DNA of 12,802 nt from positions 1-12,802 of the forward strand of contig JAUWVK010000033.1 of NCBI GenBank assembly GCA_030617485.1. The letters run 5' to 3'. The notes below the pieces were generated by a model that was not told where the DNA came from, searched no databases, and saw only the letters and a list, made by a program, of their open reading frames with translations. Numbering within the stretch: the first letter of the stretch is position 1; every line of letters starts with the position of its first letter. Made by a program: the position numbers and the translations under genes. This DNA is from Gammaproteobacteria bacterium (GTDB taxonomy: Bacteria > Pseudomonadota > Gammaproteobacteria > SZUA-152). Shown piece after piece: positions 6,445 through 12,802 of this stretch.

Positions 6445-7332
6445 ATGGGCTGGCTTCGCATGAAAGAAAGGCTTTACCATTACGCATTACTTATGCGGAT
6501 GAATCGCCCAATTGGTGTGTATTTGTTGCTATGGCCTACCGTGTGGGCGCTGTGGATTGCCGGTGAGGGTAGTCCTGATACTGGCGTTACTCTGGTATTT
6601 GTATTAGGTGTAGTACTGATGCGTTCGGCTGGTTGTGTCATTAACGACTATGCTGATCGTGATTTTGATCCCCATGTTTCCCGTACGCGCAATCGGCCTA
6701 TTGCTGCCGGAAAGGTTAAGCCCAGAGAAGCCCTGCTGCTATTTGTGATGTTGTGTTTGGTCGCGTTTACTCTGGTTTTAACCATGAACTGGTTGACCGT
6801 TTGGCTATCAGTCGGCGGGGTACTGCTGGCAGCGATATACCCTTTTATGAAACGCTATACCTATCTACCACAGGTGTTTCTGGGTCTGGCCTTTGGTTGG
6901 GCAATACCGATGGCTTTTGCTGCTCAAACGGGGGAAGTGCCGGTTACCGCGTGGCTTTTATTAACGGCCACGGTGTTGTGGGCCACAGCTTATGACAGCA
7001 TGTATGCCATGGTGGATGTTGAAGATGATCTTAAAATTGGTGTGAAATCCACAGCTATCCTGTTTGGTGATGCTGATCGGATCATTATCGGCAGTATGCA
7101 GGTGATGTTTTTATTTACCATGGTGATCGTGGGTAACAGACTGGAGTTAAGCCTGTATTATTTTGCTGGTTTGTTGGCAGCGACGCTTCTGGTTGTTTAT
7201 CAGCAATTCCTCATTCGTAATCGTGACCCGGAAGGCTGTTTTAAGGCCTTCCTGAACAATCACTGGTTTGGTGCTGTCATCTTTGCCGGGCTAGTCTTGC
7301 ACTACTGGTTTGTCCTGCCAGAGTCTGCCTGA
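6445..7332 (+). CDS. ubiA: 4-hydroxybenzoate octaprenyltransferase
   Basis: An integral membrane prenyltransferase that attaches the polyprenyl tail to 4-hydroxybenzoate, the product of UbiC. From the ATG at 6445 the protein has 295 residues. The two Asp-rich motifs are NDYADRDFD (67-75) and [13 protein letters not shown] (183-195). Their key aspartates at 71, 75, 191 and 195 have the same numbers as in E. coli, which is the main reason for choosing this start. The frame is open further upstream to a TTG at 6418 overlapping the ubiC stop, giving 304 residues. There are roughly eight or nine hydrophobic membrane segments. The order ubiC-ubiA is as in E. coli and the gap is 23 bp, so the two are surely co-transcribed. 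Confidence 0.95.
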   Translation: MGWLRMKERLYHYALLMRMNRPIGVYLLLWPTVWALWIAGEGSPDTGVTLVFVLGVVLMRSAGCVINDYADRDFDPHVSRTRNRPIAAGKVKPREALLLFVMLCLVAFTLVLTMNWLTVWLSVGGVLLAAIYPFMKRYTYLPQVFLGLAFGWAIPMAFAAQTGEVPVTAWLLLTATVLWATAYDSMYAMVDVEDDLKIGVKSTAILFGDADRIIIGSMQVMFLFTMVIVGNRLELSLYYFAGLLAATLLVVYQQFLIRNRDPEGCFKAFLNNHWFGAVIFAGLVLHYWFVLPESA

Positions 7333-7336
7333 TCTC

Positions 7337-8305
7337 ATGGAAATGTCCTGGTTAGCCGTTTTAGGCGGTTTCATTTTGTTGGTCTGGAGCGCCGAACGCT
7401 TTGTTTTGGGGGCTTCTGCGTTGGCGCGCAATTTGGGTGTTGCGCCACTGATAATTGGCATGACCATCATGGGTTTTGGTACCTCGGCTCCTGAGATGCT
7501 GGTTTCTGGCATGGCTGCAGCCAATGGTAATCCTGCTATTGGCATTGGTAACGCTCTGGGTTCTAACATCGCCAATATTGGTCTGGTTATCGGTGCTACC
7601 GCACTGATTATGCCGCTGACGGTAAGTTCACGCATTTTGCGCCGCGAGTACCCGGTACTTTTCGTGGTTACTTTGTTGGCCGGTATCCTTTTGCTGGATG
7701 GTGAGCTGGGGCGCCTGGACGGCGTTATTCTGATGTTTGGCACCCTGTTGTTACTGGCCTGGCTTATATGGGTGGGTAAACGTCCTCACATAGCTGATCC
7801 GCTGGAAACTGAATTTGATGTGGAAATACCCACGGGGCTAAGCATGACCCGTGCCATTTTCTGGACCCTGCTTGGTTTGGTGTTTCTGGTTTTGAGCTCA
7901 CGGCTACTGGTGTGGGGTGCGGTTGAAATTGCTCATGACCTGGGCGTCAGCGATCTGGTAATTGGCCTTACCATTATTGCCGTGGGCACCAGTTTGCCGG
8001 AGCTGGCCGCTTCGGTGATGAGCGCCCTCAAAAAAGAGCATGACATGGCCATTGGCAATATTATTGGTTCCAATATGTTTAATTTACTGGCGGTGCTGGC
8101 TCTGCCAGGTTTGATTCAACCCAGCATGCTGGATTCGGCCGTAATGCATCGCGATTATCCCATCGTGGTAGCATTCACTATTGCTTTGTTTATTATGGCC
8201 TACGGATTTAAGGGCAGAGGGCGTATTAATCGCTTTGAGGGCGGAGTGCTGTTAGCGGGCTTTGCTGCTTATATGGCCTGGCTGGGTTTAACAGGATTGT
8301 CATAG
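7337..8305 (+). CDS. yrbG: Calcium/sodium antiporter, CaCA family (YrbG-like)
   Basis: An inner-membrane cation/Ca2+ exchanger. The protein has 322 residues from the ATG at 7337, or 320 from the ATG at 7343. It carries both alpha repeats that define the CaCA superfamily: GMTIMGFGTSAPE (41-53) leading to GNALGSN, and GLTIIAVGTSLPE (210-222) leading to GNIIGSN. Around ten hydrophobic segments flank a short hydrophilic centre at about 148-170. An in-frame TTG at 7310 lies inside ubiA and would add a polar start, so it is unlikely. The ATG is 4 nt after the ubiA stop, indicating tight coupling. The position before kdsD is the same as yrbG in E. coli, where its transport role is inferred from family rather than well tested. 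Confidence 0.92.
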   Translation: MEMSWLAVLGGFILLVWSAERFVLGASALARNLGVAPLIIGMTIMGFGTSAPEMLVSGMAAANGNPAIGIGNALGSNIANIGLVIGATALIMPLTVSSRILRREYPVLFVVTLLAGILLLDGELGRLDGVILMFGTLLLLAWLIWVGKRPHIADPLETEFDVEIPTGLSMTRAIFWTLLGLVFLVLSSRLLVWGAVEIAHDLGVSDLVIGLTIIAVGTSLPELAASVMSALKKEHDMAIGNIIGSNMFNLLAVLALPGLIQPSMLDSAVMHRDYPIVVAFTIALFIMAYGFKGRGRINRFEGGVLLAGFAAYMAWLGLTGLS

Positions 8306-8335
8306 TAACCAGTTTTTTATTCTAACCGGGTAAAT

Positions 8336-9310
8336 ATGAACGATACAAAATTACAACAATTGGCGCGTGCGGTAATCGAGACTGAGGCCACAGCAATCAC
8401 AGATCTTGTTGGCCGTATTGGCAATGATTTTGTCCGAGCTTGCCAGTTTATGTACGACTGTAAGGGTCGTATTGTTGTATTGGGGATGGGCAAGTCCGGC
8501 CACATAGGCGCCAAAATCGCCGCCACATTGGCGAGCACCGGTAGCCCTTCATTTTTTGTTCACCCCGGTGAAGCTAGCCATGGTGATATGGGTATGATTA
8601 CCAGGGAAGATGCCGTGCTGGCCTTATCCAACTCGGGTGAAACATCCGAGATACTCACTATTTTACCGCTGATTAAGCGACTTGGTGCTCCTCTAATTGC
8701 GCTGACTGGTAACCCGGACTCTACTTTGGCTAATGCTGCTGATGCGCATATTGATGTCAGTGTGGGAAAAGAAGCATGCCCTCTTGGCTTGGCGCCAACT
8801 TCAAGTACCACGGCGGCCCTGGTAATGGGAGATGCCCTGGCAGTTTCTCTTTTGGAGCAGCGTGGATTTACGGCAGATGATTTTGCCCTTTCACATCCCG
8901 GCGGTGCTCTAGGGCGACGATTGCTGCTGCATATAGACGATATTATGCACACTGGCGATGCCATTCCTGTTGTTTTGGAGTCGGTATCCTTGAATGATGC
9001 GTTATTGGAAATGACGCGTAAAGGATTGGGTATGACCGCGATCGTTGATGCGGATGGAAAAATGGCAGGCATATTCACTGATGGTGATTTGCGTCGAGTT
9101 CTGGATCATGGCTCAGTGAATGTTCATGAAACAAAAATCGCTGATGTCATGACGCGAAAGTGTAAAACGGCGAAAGCTCGTCAGCTTGCAGTTGAAACAT
9201 TGCGCATGATGGAAGAATTTAAAATTAGTTCGCTGATAGTTGTGGATGAAACTAACAAACCGGTTGGCGCTATGAACATGCATGACTTGTTGCGTGCTGG
9301 TGTTGTTTAG
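8336..9310 (+). CDS. kdsD: D-arabinose 5-phosphate isomerase
   Basis: This cytoplasmic enzyme interconverts ribulose 5-phosphate and arabinose 5-phosphate, the entry step to Kdo for the lipopolysaccharide core. The 324 residues comprise a SIS sugar isomerase domain (about 30-190) and two CBS domains (about 203-262 and 270-324). Active-site residues are Lys53 in GMGKSGHIG, His82 in EASHGDMG, Glu105 in GETSEI and His187 in SHPGGALG. Each is exactly six lower than Lys59, His88, Glu111 and His193 of E. coli KdsD. It lies 30 bp after the antiporter gene and 75 bp before kdsC. The ribosome site is weak. The context with kdsC separates it from GutQ-type paralogues. Confidence 0.96.
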   Translation: MNDTKLQQLARAVIETEATAITDLVGRIGNDFVRACQFMYDCKGRIVVLGMGKSGHIGAKIAATLASTGSPSFFVHPGEASHGDMGMITREDAVLALSNSGETSEILTILPLIKRLGAPLIALTGNPDSTLANAADAHIDVSVGKEACPLGLAPTSSTTAALVMGDALAVSLLEQRGFTADDFALSHPGGALGRRLLLHIDDIMHTGDAIPVVLESVSLNDALLEMTRKGLGMTAIVDADGKMAGIFTDGDLRRVLDHGSVNVHETKIADVMTRKCKTAKARQLAVETLRMMEEFKISSLIVVDETNKPVGAMNMHDLLRAGVV

Positions 9311-9385
9311 GCAAAGTTTTGATTCAGTTTTTATTAACCAGACTTTATATCTTTAAAACTAAATACCCAGGAAGTTGGATTTAAA

Positions 9386-9910
9386 ATGCAAGACATTCTT
9401 GAAAAAGCCTCCAAAATTAAACTGATCATTTTTGATGTGGATGGCGTGTTAACCGACGGGCGTTTATTTTTTGGTGATGATGGACAGGAATATAAAGCAT
9501 TCCACTCGCGTGATGGCCATGGTATGAAAATGCTGAAAAAAAGTGGTGTGGAGGTGGGTATTATTACGGGACGCACCTCAAAGGTAGTGGAGCACCGAAT
9601 GGCCAATCTCGGTATTGAGCATGTTTATCAGGGAAAAGAAGAAAAATTACCGGCGTTTAAGGAACTCATCGAGATGCTGGGTGTGTTGCCAGATGAAGTT
9701 GCTTACGTGGGTGATGATGTAGTCGATCTTCCTATTATGCTGCGTGTTGGGTTTGCCGTGGCAGTAGCCGATGCGCATGAGCTGGTTATTAAGCATTCTC
9801 ATTGGCAAACAGCACATGCTGGTGGGCAAGGAGCTGCGCGTGATGTTTGCGAATTAATTATGGAAGCGCGTGGTTCATTAAAAACCGAAATGCAACAGTA
9901 TCTTGTTTAA
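9386..9910 (+). CDS. kdsC: 3-deoxy-D-manno-octulosonate 8-phosphate phosphatase
   Basis: KdsC removes phosphate from Kdo 8-phosphate to give Kdo. It is a compact, capless HAD phosphatase of 174 residues that forms a tetramer in known members. HAD motif I is FDVDGVLTDG with nucleophile Asp17 and acid/base Asp19. Motif II is the Thr in IITGRTS (Thr61), motif III is Lys87, and motif IV is YVGDDVVDLP with Asp110, Asp111 and Asp114. The length and the VLTDG signature are typical of KdsC. A GGA at 9377-9379 lies 6 nt before the ATG. It works directly downstream of KdsD in the pathway, with KdsA acting between them and encoded elsewhere. Confidence 0.96.
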   Translation: MQDILEKASKIKLIIFDVDGVLTDGRLFFGDDGQEYKAFHSRDGHGMKMLKKSGVEVGIITGRTSKVVEHRMANLGIEHVYQGKEEKLPAFKELIEMLGVLPDEVAYVGDDVVDLPIMLRVGFAVAVADAHELVIKHSHWQTAHAGGQGAARDVCELIMEARGSLKTEMQQYLV

Positions 9911-9950
9911 CGATAACATCTGAAGCCATTCGTTACGTTGTGTACACATT

Positions 9951-10514
9951 ATGATGGTTCCAAAATGGTTTACCCCAATCATAGTTGCAGTAGTTGCTGG
10001 AGTTAGTGTCTGGCTGCTTTCAGAGCAAGCGCCAAAAAAACCACGGCTTATAGCAATAGATAACACTGTGCCCGATGCATATATGGAAGATTTTACGACC
10101 TATATAATGGGCGAGAATGGTAAGCCTCGCTATGAACTACACGCGAGTTATATGGCGCATTTTTCTTTTGATGATCATAGTGAATTTACTTCCCCACAGT
10201 TTATATTTTATCGTCCAGATGAATCACAGTGGGTTTTGTCAGCGGAACGAGGAACCGCCAACGACAGCGCGGAACAAATAAAGCTGCAAGGTAAGGTCAC
10301 GATGGTTCGTCGACAATTTAATAGGGGTGATTCAGGATTAAAGATTAATACCAGTGAATTACTTATTCGGCCAGATGATGCTTATGCGGAAACCGATCAG
10401 CTTATTATTATCACCAGCGGCGAGCACAAAATTCAATCAAATGGTATACGGGCATATTTTAATGACGGGCGGGTTGAACTATTGTCGCGAGTTAGAGGTG
10501 AGTATGTGCTTTAG
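9951..10514 (+). CDS. lptC: Lipopolysaccharide export protein LptC
   Basis: LptC is the single-pass inner-membrane subunit that receives lipopolysaccharide from LptB2FG and passes it to LptA. The 187-residue protein has an N-terminal membrane anchor (about residues 6-24, WFTPIIVAVVAGVSVWLL) followed by a periplasmic region rich in short beta strands, as expected for the LptC jellyroll. Sequence conservation in this family is low; the call relies on topology, length (E. coli about 191), the YELHASYMAHF and LSAERGTA segments and its place between kdsC and lptA. Two ATGs lie back to back at 9951 and 9954. The ribosome site is poor. Its end overlaps lptA by 11 bp. Confidence 0.92.
   Translation: MMVPKWFTPIIVAVVAGVSVWLLSEQAPKKPRLIAIDNTVPDAYMEDFTTYIMGENGKPRYELHASYMAHFSFDDHSEFTSPQFIFYRPDESQWVLSAERGTANDSAEQIKLQGKVTMVRRQFNRGDSGLKINTSELLIRPDDAYAETDQLIIITSGEHKIQSNGIRAYFNDGRVELLSRVRGEYVL
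10495..10501 (+). promoter_or_regulatory. Ribosome binding site of lptA
   Basis: GAGGTGA is the strongest ribosome site in the window, placed inside the end of lptC just before the ATG at 10504. It settles the lptA start: the same frame is open back to an ATG at 10354, but that would put 50 extra residues, overlapping lptC, in front of a good signal peptide. Confidence 0.8.
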
Positions 10515-11061
10515 ACGTAAAATATTTTTAGCTTTCGCGTGCGGGTTTTTATATGTGTCCGCGGCTTTTGCAAATTCAGAAGATACGCGACAACCTATCA
10601 CCATAGAGGCTGATCAGGCCGTGCTTGATGAAAAAAAACAAACCAGTATATATACCGGCAACGTCATACTTAAACAGGGTGGTATTGAAGTCAGGGCCAA
10701 TACGATCACAGTCTTTACAAAGGCGGGTCAATTGCAGCGTGTTATAGCTGAAGGTGATCCTGTGCATTATCGACAACAGCAACAAAAAAATGATGATATT
10801 CGGGGCGTCAGTCAACGTATAGAATATGAAGCAGAAAGCAAACGCTTGTTATTGTTAGGTAATGCTGAACTTTGGCAAGGGGGAAATCGTTTTAGCGGAA
10901 AGCGCATTCAATATGATCCAGAGCAAGAAAAAGTTATTGCTAATGGCGACTCGGATAGCAAAGATAATGGCAAGCAGCGAGTAAAGATAATATTTCAGCC
11001 CCAATCTCTACAAGCTAGTCCACCAGAACAAAAAAACATCGACAGGAAAAGCCATGAGTAG
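10504..11061 (+). CDS. lptA: Lipopolysaccharide transport periplasmic protein LptA
   Basis: LptA oligomerises into the periplasmic bridge that carries lipopolysaccharide from LptC to LptD at the outer membrane. From the ATG at 10504 it has 185 residues, the same length as in E. coli. A signal peptide ends near AAFA, residues 20-23. The OstA/LptA beta-jellyroll follows, with [35 protein letters not shown] and [20 protein letters not shown] as the characteristic repeats. The C-terminal 35 residues are polar and probably disordered. The gene overlaps lptC by 11 bp and lptB by 8 bp, consistent with coupled synthesis of one machine. Confidence 0.95.
   Translation: MCFRRKIFLAFACGFLYVSAAFANSEDTRQPITIEADQAVLDEKKQTSIYTGNVILKQGGIEVRANTITVFTKAGQLQRVIAEGDPVHYRQQQQKNDDIRGVSQRIEYEAESKRLLLLGNAELWQGGNRFSGKRIQYDPEQEKVIANGDSDSKDNGKQRVKIIFQPQSLQASPPEQKNIDRKSHE
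11044..11047 (+). promoter_or_regulatory. Ribosome binding site of lptB
   Basis: AGGA inside the lptA end, 6 nt before the ATG at 11054. It supports translation of lptB from the overlapping start rather than a later Met. Confidence 0.6.
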
Positions 11062-11779
11062 TCTTGTTGTTACTGATCTTGCCAAGTCTTACCAGAAGCG
11101 TCAGGTTGTTAAAAAAGTTTCACTAAAGGTGAATGGCGGGGAGGTTGTTGGGCTGTTGGGCCCTAATGGTGCGGGTAAAACCACAAGTTTTTACATGATT
11201 GTTGGTCTTATAGTTTGTGATCATGGTCGTATTGAGCTGGATGGGGTGGATATCACCCCCCATCCATTACATACGCGAGCCAAGATGGGCATTGGTTATC
11301 TGCCTCAGGAAGCTTCTGTGTTTCGAAAACTGACGGTTGCGGATAATTTAAGATGTATATTGGAAACACGTGCTGATCTTGATCCTCAGCAACAACAGGC
11401 CAAGCTTGACGAGTTGCTGGAAGAGTTGCATATCAGCCATATCCGTGATTCTCTGGGCATGAGTCTTTCGGGCGGTGAGCGGCGACGAGTAGAAATTGCC
11501 CGGGCGCTGACTACGGAGCCTAAATTTGTCCTGTTAGATGAACCGTTTGCAGGTGTTGACCCTATATCGGTCCTGGATATACAGCGAATAATTAACCACT
11601 TAACTGAACGGGGTATCGGTGTGTTAATAACCGACCATAATGTTCGGGAAACCCTGGGGATTTGTGGACGCGCTTATATCATGAATGATGGAGAGGTGAT
11701 TGCTCAGGGCCTACCTGACGAAATCCTTAAAGATTCTCAGGTTCGGGACGTTTACCTAGGACAAGACTTCCGTCTATAA
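11054..11779 (+). CDS. lptB: Lipopolysaccharide export ABC transporter ATPase LptB
   Basis: LptB is the cytoplasmic ATPase dimer that drives LptFG to extract lipopolysaccharide from the inner membrane. The 241-residue protein has Walker [10 protein letters not shown] with Lys42, the Q-loop glutamine Gln85 in [10 protein letters not shown], the ABC signature LSGGERRR (138-145), Walker [14 protein letters not shown] with catalytic Glu163, and the switch histidine His195 in LITDHNVRE. Lys42, Glu163 and His195 carry the same numbers as in E. coli LptB. The GVDP and DHNVRET segments are typical of LptB rather than of LivF/LivG-type paralogues. LptF and LptG are encoded elsewhere, as usual. Confidence 0.97.
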   Translation: MSSLVVTDLAKSYQKRQVVKKVSLKVNGGEVVGLLGPNGAGKTTSFYMIVGLIVCDHGRIELDGVDITPHPLHTRAKMGIGYLPQEASVFRKLTVADNLRCILETRADLDPQQQQAKLDELLEELHISHIRDSLGMSLSGGERRRVEIARALTTEPKFVLLDEPFAGVDPISVLDIQRIINHLTERGIGVLITDHNVRETLGICGRAYIMNDGEVIAQGLPDEILKDSQVRDVYLGQDFRL

Positions 11780-11816
11780 CACCCGTTTTAATGCTCCAGC
11801 AGAGTCGTGTTTAGAG

Positions 11817-11829
11817 TACTATAATAGTA
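11817..11829. promoter_or_regulatory. 13-bp palindrome containing TATAAT upstream of rpoN
   Basis: TACTATAATAGTA is a perfect inverted repeat centred on one base, and it contains a consensus -10 hexamer at 11820-11825, 31 bp before the rpoN ATG. No good -35 box lies 16-18 bp upstream (the bases there read about CAGCAG). It could be a weak or activated promoter for rpoN with an overlapping operator, or chance in AT-rich DNA. Confidence 0.35.
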
Positions 11830-11856
11830 TGCACAAGGTATCTTTTTAGACAGTCA

Positions 11857-12802
11857 ATGAAGCAATCTCTACAGCTTAAATTAGGTAAACATCTGACCAT
11901 GACCCCGCAGTTGCAACAGGCTATCCGTCTGTTACAACTTTCAACCTTAGAACTCCAAACAGAAATTCAGGAAGCGCTAGAAACCAATCCTATGCTTGAA
12001 GTTGTCGAAGATGGCAATATGGATACGGTTAATGAACGCAGAGAAGATTCGAGTGGTGAGCGAACTGGTTCGGCATCAGATGACGTAGAGTTTGCCGAGG
12101 GGGTTGATCGTGCAACCGATAACCAGGAACAAAATATTCCCAAGGATTTGCCGACGGACAGTGACTGGGAAGATACGTTTGATACCTACTCTCCTGTCCA
12201 ACGGAGCGGTGACGCTGATGTAACAGTTTATGAACAGGCAAATGGGGGCGAAAGTTTACAGGATCATCTGCTTTGGCAGCTCAATCTTTCGACTATTAGT
12301 GATACGGACAAAGCTATTGCCACTACTATTATTGATGCGGTCAATGATGATGGTTATCTCAGTACATCTTTGGAAGAAATTCATCAGTCGCTTTCTGAAG
12401 CAGAAGAACTTGAACTGGATGAAATTGAAGCGGTTTTATTCCGCGTACAGGATTTTGATCCACCAGGTGTGGCAGCACGTGATTTACAGGAATGTATGAT
12501 TATACAGCTGCGTTATTACGATGAAGAAACGTCATGGTTAAATGAGGCGCGCCAAATTGTTATCGACCATTTTGATTTACTGGCAAAACGTGAATATCAA
12601 ACACTTATGCGGCGCATGAAATTAACGGAAGACGACATGCAGCAAGTCGTGAAACTCATCCAGGGGCTTAATCCTCGGCCAGGCGGCCATATTACGGGCG
12701 ACCAGCCTGAATACATTATCCCCGATGTTTTCGTAAAAAATATAAAAGGCAAATGGCGCGTTGATCTTAACCCGGACATTACTCCCAATATCGGTATTAA
12801 TA
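11857..12802 (+). CDS. rpoN: RNA polymerase sigma-54 factor (5' part, runs off window)
   Basis: Sigma-54 directs RNA polymerase to -24/-12 promoters that need an AAA+ activator. The visible 315 codons contain no stop. Region I is the glutamine-rich activator-responsive segment (MTPQLQQAIRLLQLSTLELQ, residues 15-34). Region II (about 50-120) is acidic and poorly conserved. The core-binding region includes SDTDKAIATTIIDAVNDDGYL, split here as SDTDKAIATT and IIDAVNDDGYL, then FDPPGVAARDLQECM and GLNPRPGG. The DNA-binding helix-turn-helix and the RpoN box lie beyond the edge. Positions match E. coli closely from residue 1. The 77-bp gap from lptB contains a possible promoter, and no strong ribosome site is seen. 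Confidence 0.96.
   Translation, partial: MKQSLQLKLGKHLTMTPQLQQAIRLLQLSTLELQTEIQEALETNPMLEVVEDGNMDTVNERREDSSGERTGSASDDVEFAEGVDRATDNQEQNIPKDLPTDSDWEDTFDTYSPVQRSGDADVTVYEQANGGESLQDHLLWQLNLSTISDTDKAIATTIIDAVNDDGYLSTSLEEIHQSLSEAEELELDEIEAVLFRVQDFDPPGVAARDLQECMIIQLRYYDEETSWLNEARQIVIDHFDLLAKREYQTLMRRMKLTEDDMQQVVKLIQGLNPRPGGHITGDQPEYIIPDVFVKNIKGKWRVDLNPDITPNIGIN

Noticed and set aside
7291..7743. 150-codon open frame on the minus strand
   Set aside because: It is antisense to the antiporter gene, rich in Pro, Arg and Met as expected from reversed membrane-protein codons, and has no domain or ribosome site.
8560..9078. 172-codon open frame on the minus strand
   Set aside because: It is antisense to the well-supported kdsD gene, shows no recognisable domain, and is a shadow of its codon pattern.
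10354..10503. Upstream extension of the lptA frame to an ATG at 10354
   Set aside because: It lies wholly inside lptC and would bury the signal peptide under 50 extra residues. The strong GAGGTGA site and the ATG at 10504 give the E. coli length exactly.

Overview
The window reads as a chromosomal, mostly housekeeping segment of a gammaproteobacterium. The evidence is the block yrbG-like antiporter, kdsD, kdsC, lptC, lptA, lptB, rpoN in the same order as in Escherichia coli and Pseudomonas, preceded by ubiC-ubiA. The proteins align closely with E. coli ones: KdsD, UbiA and LptB active-site residues fall at identical or uniformly shifted positions. Base composition and codon use look even throughout. 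I see no insertion sequence, prophage, tRNA, rRNA or CRISPR array. Every convincing gene is on the + strand. The genus cannot be fixed from this; a free-living, non-enteric lineage is the best guess.

Layout. Positions 1-36 are the tail of an unidentified upstream gene that ends directly against dsbA (37-699, periplasmic disulfide oxidase). Next come a stand-alone catabolic-type acetolactate synthase (747-2378), a short 14-bp tandem repeat, an endonuclease/exonuclease/phosphatase-fold protein (2493-3299) and hslR (3393-3773, Hsp15). A 361-bp non-coding gap (3774-4134) holds two hairpins and leads to a fusion protein with a YbaK-type aminoacyl-tRNA deacylase domain followed by an HDOD domain (4135-5586). 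A second gap of about 260 bp carries a small hairpin with a U-rich tail, another stem-loop and a strong intrinsic terminator at 5726-5769.

From 5849 onward the genes are tightly packed: ubiC, ubiA (first two dedicated steps of ubiquinone synthesis), a CaCA-family Na+/Ca2+ antiporter, kdsD and kdsC (two steps of Kdo synthesis), lptC, lptA and lptB (the lipopolysaccharide transport bridge and its ATPase), and the first 315 codons of rpoN (sigma-54), which runs off the window. Junctions are stop-start overlaps or very short gaps at ubiA/antiporter, lptC/lptA and lptA/lptB, so much of this is probably co-transcribed. Functionally this half makes Kdo and exports lipopolysaccharide, with quinone synthesis attached upstream.

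I do not see a clearly new biological system. The items most worth a second look are the YbaK-HDOD fusion with its structured leader, the structured and terminated segment before ubiC (possible small RNA), the lone catabolic-type acetolactate synthase with no decarboxylase or regulatory subunit beside it, and the joining of ubiCA to the kds-lpt cluster.
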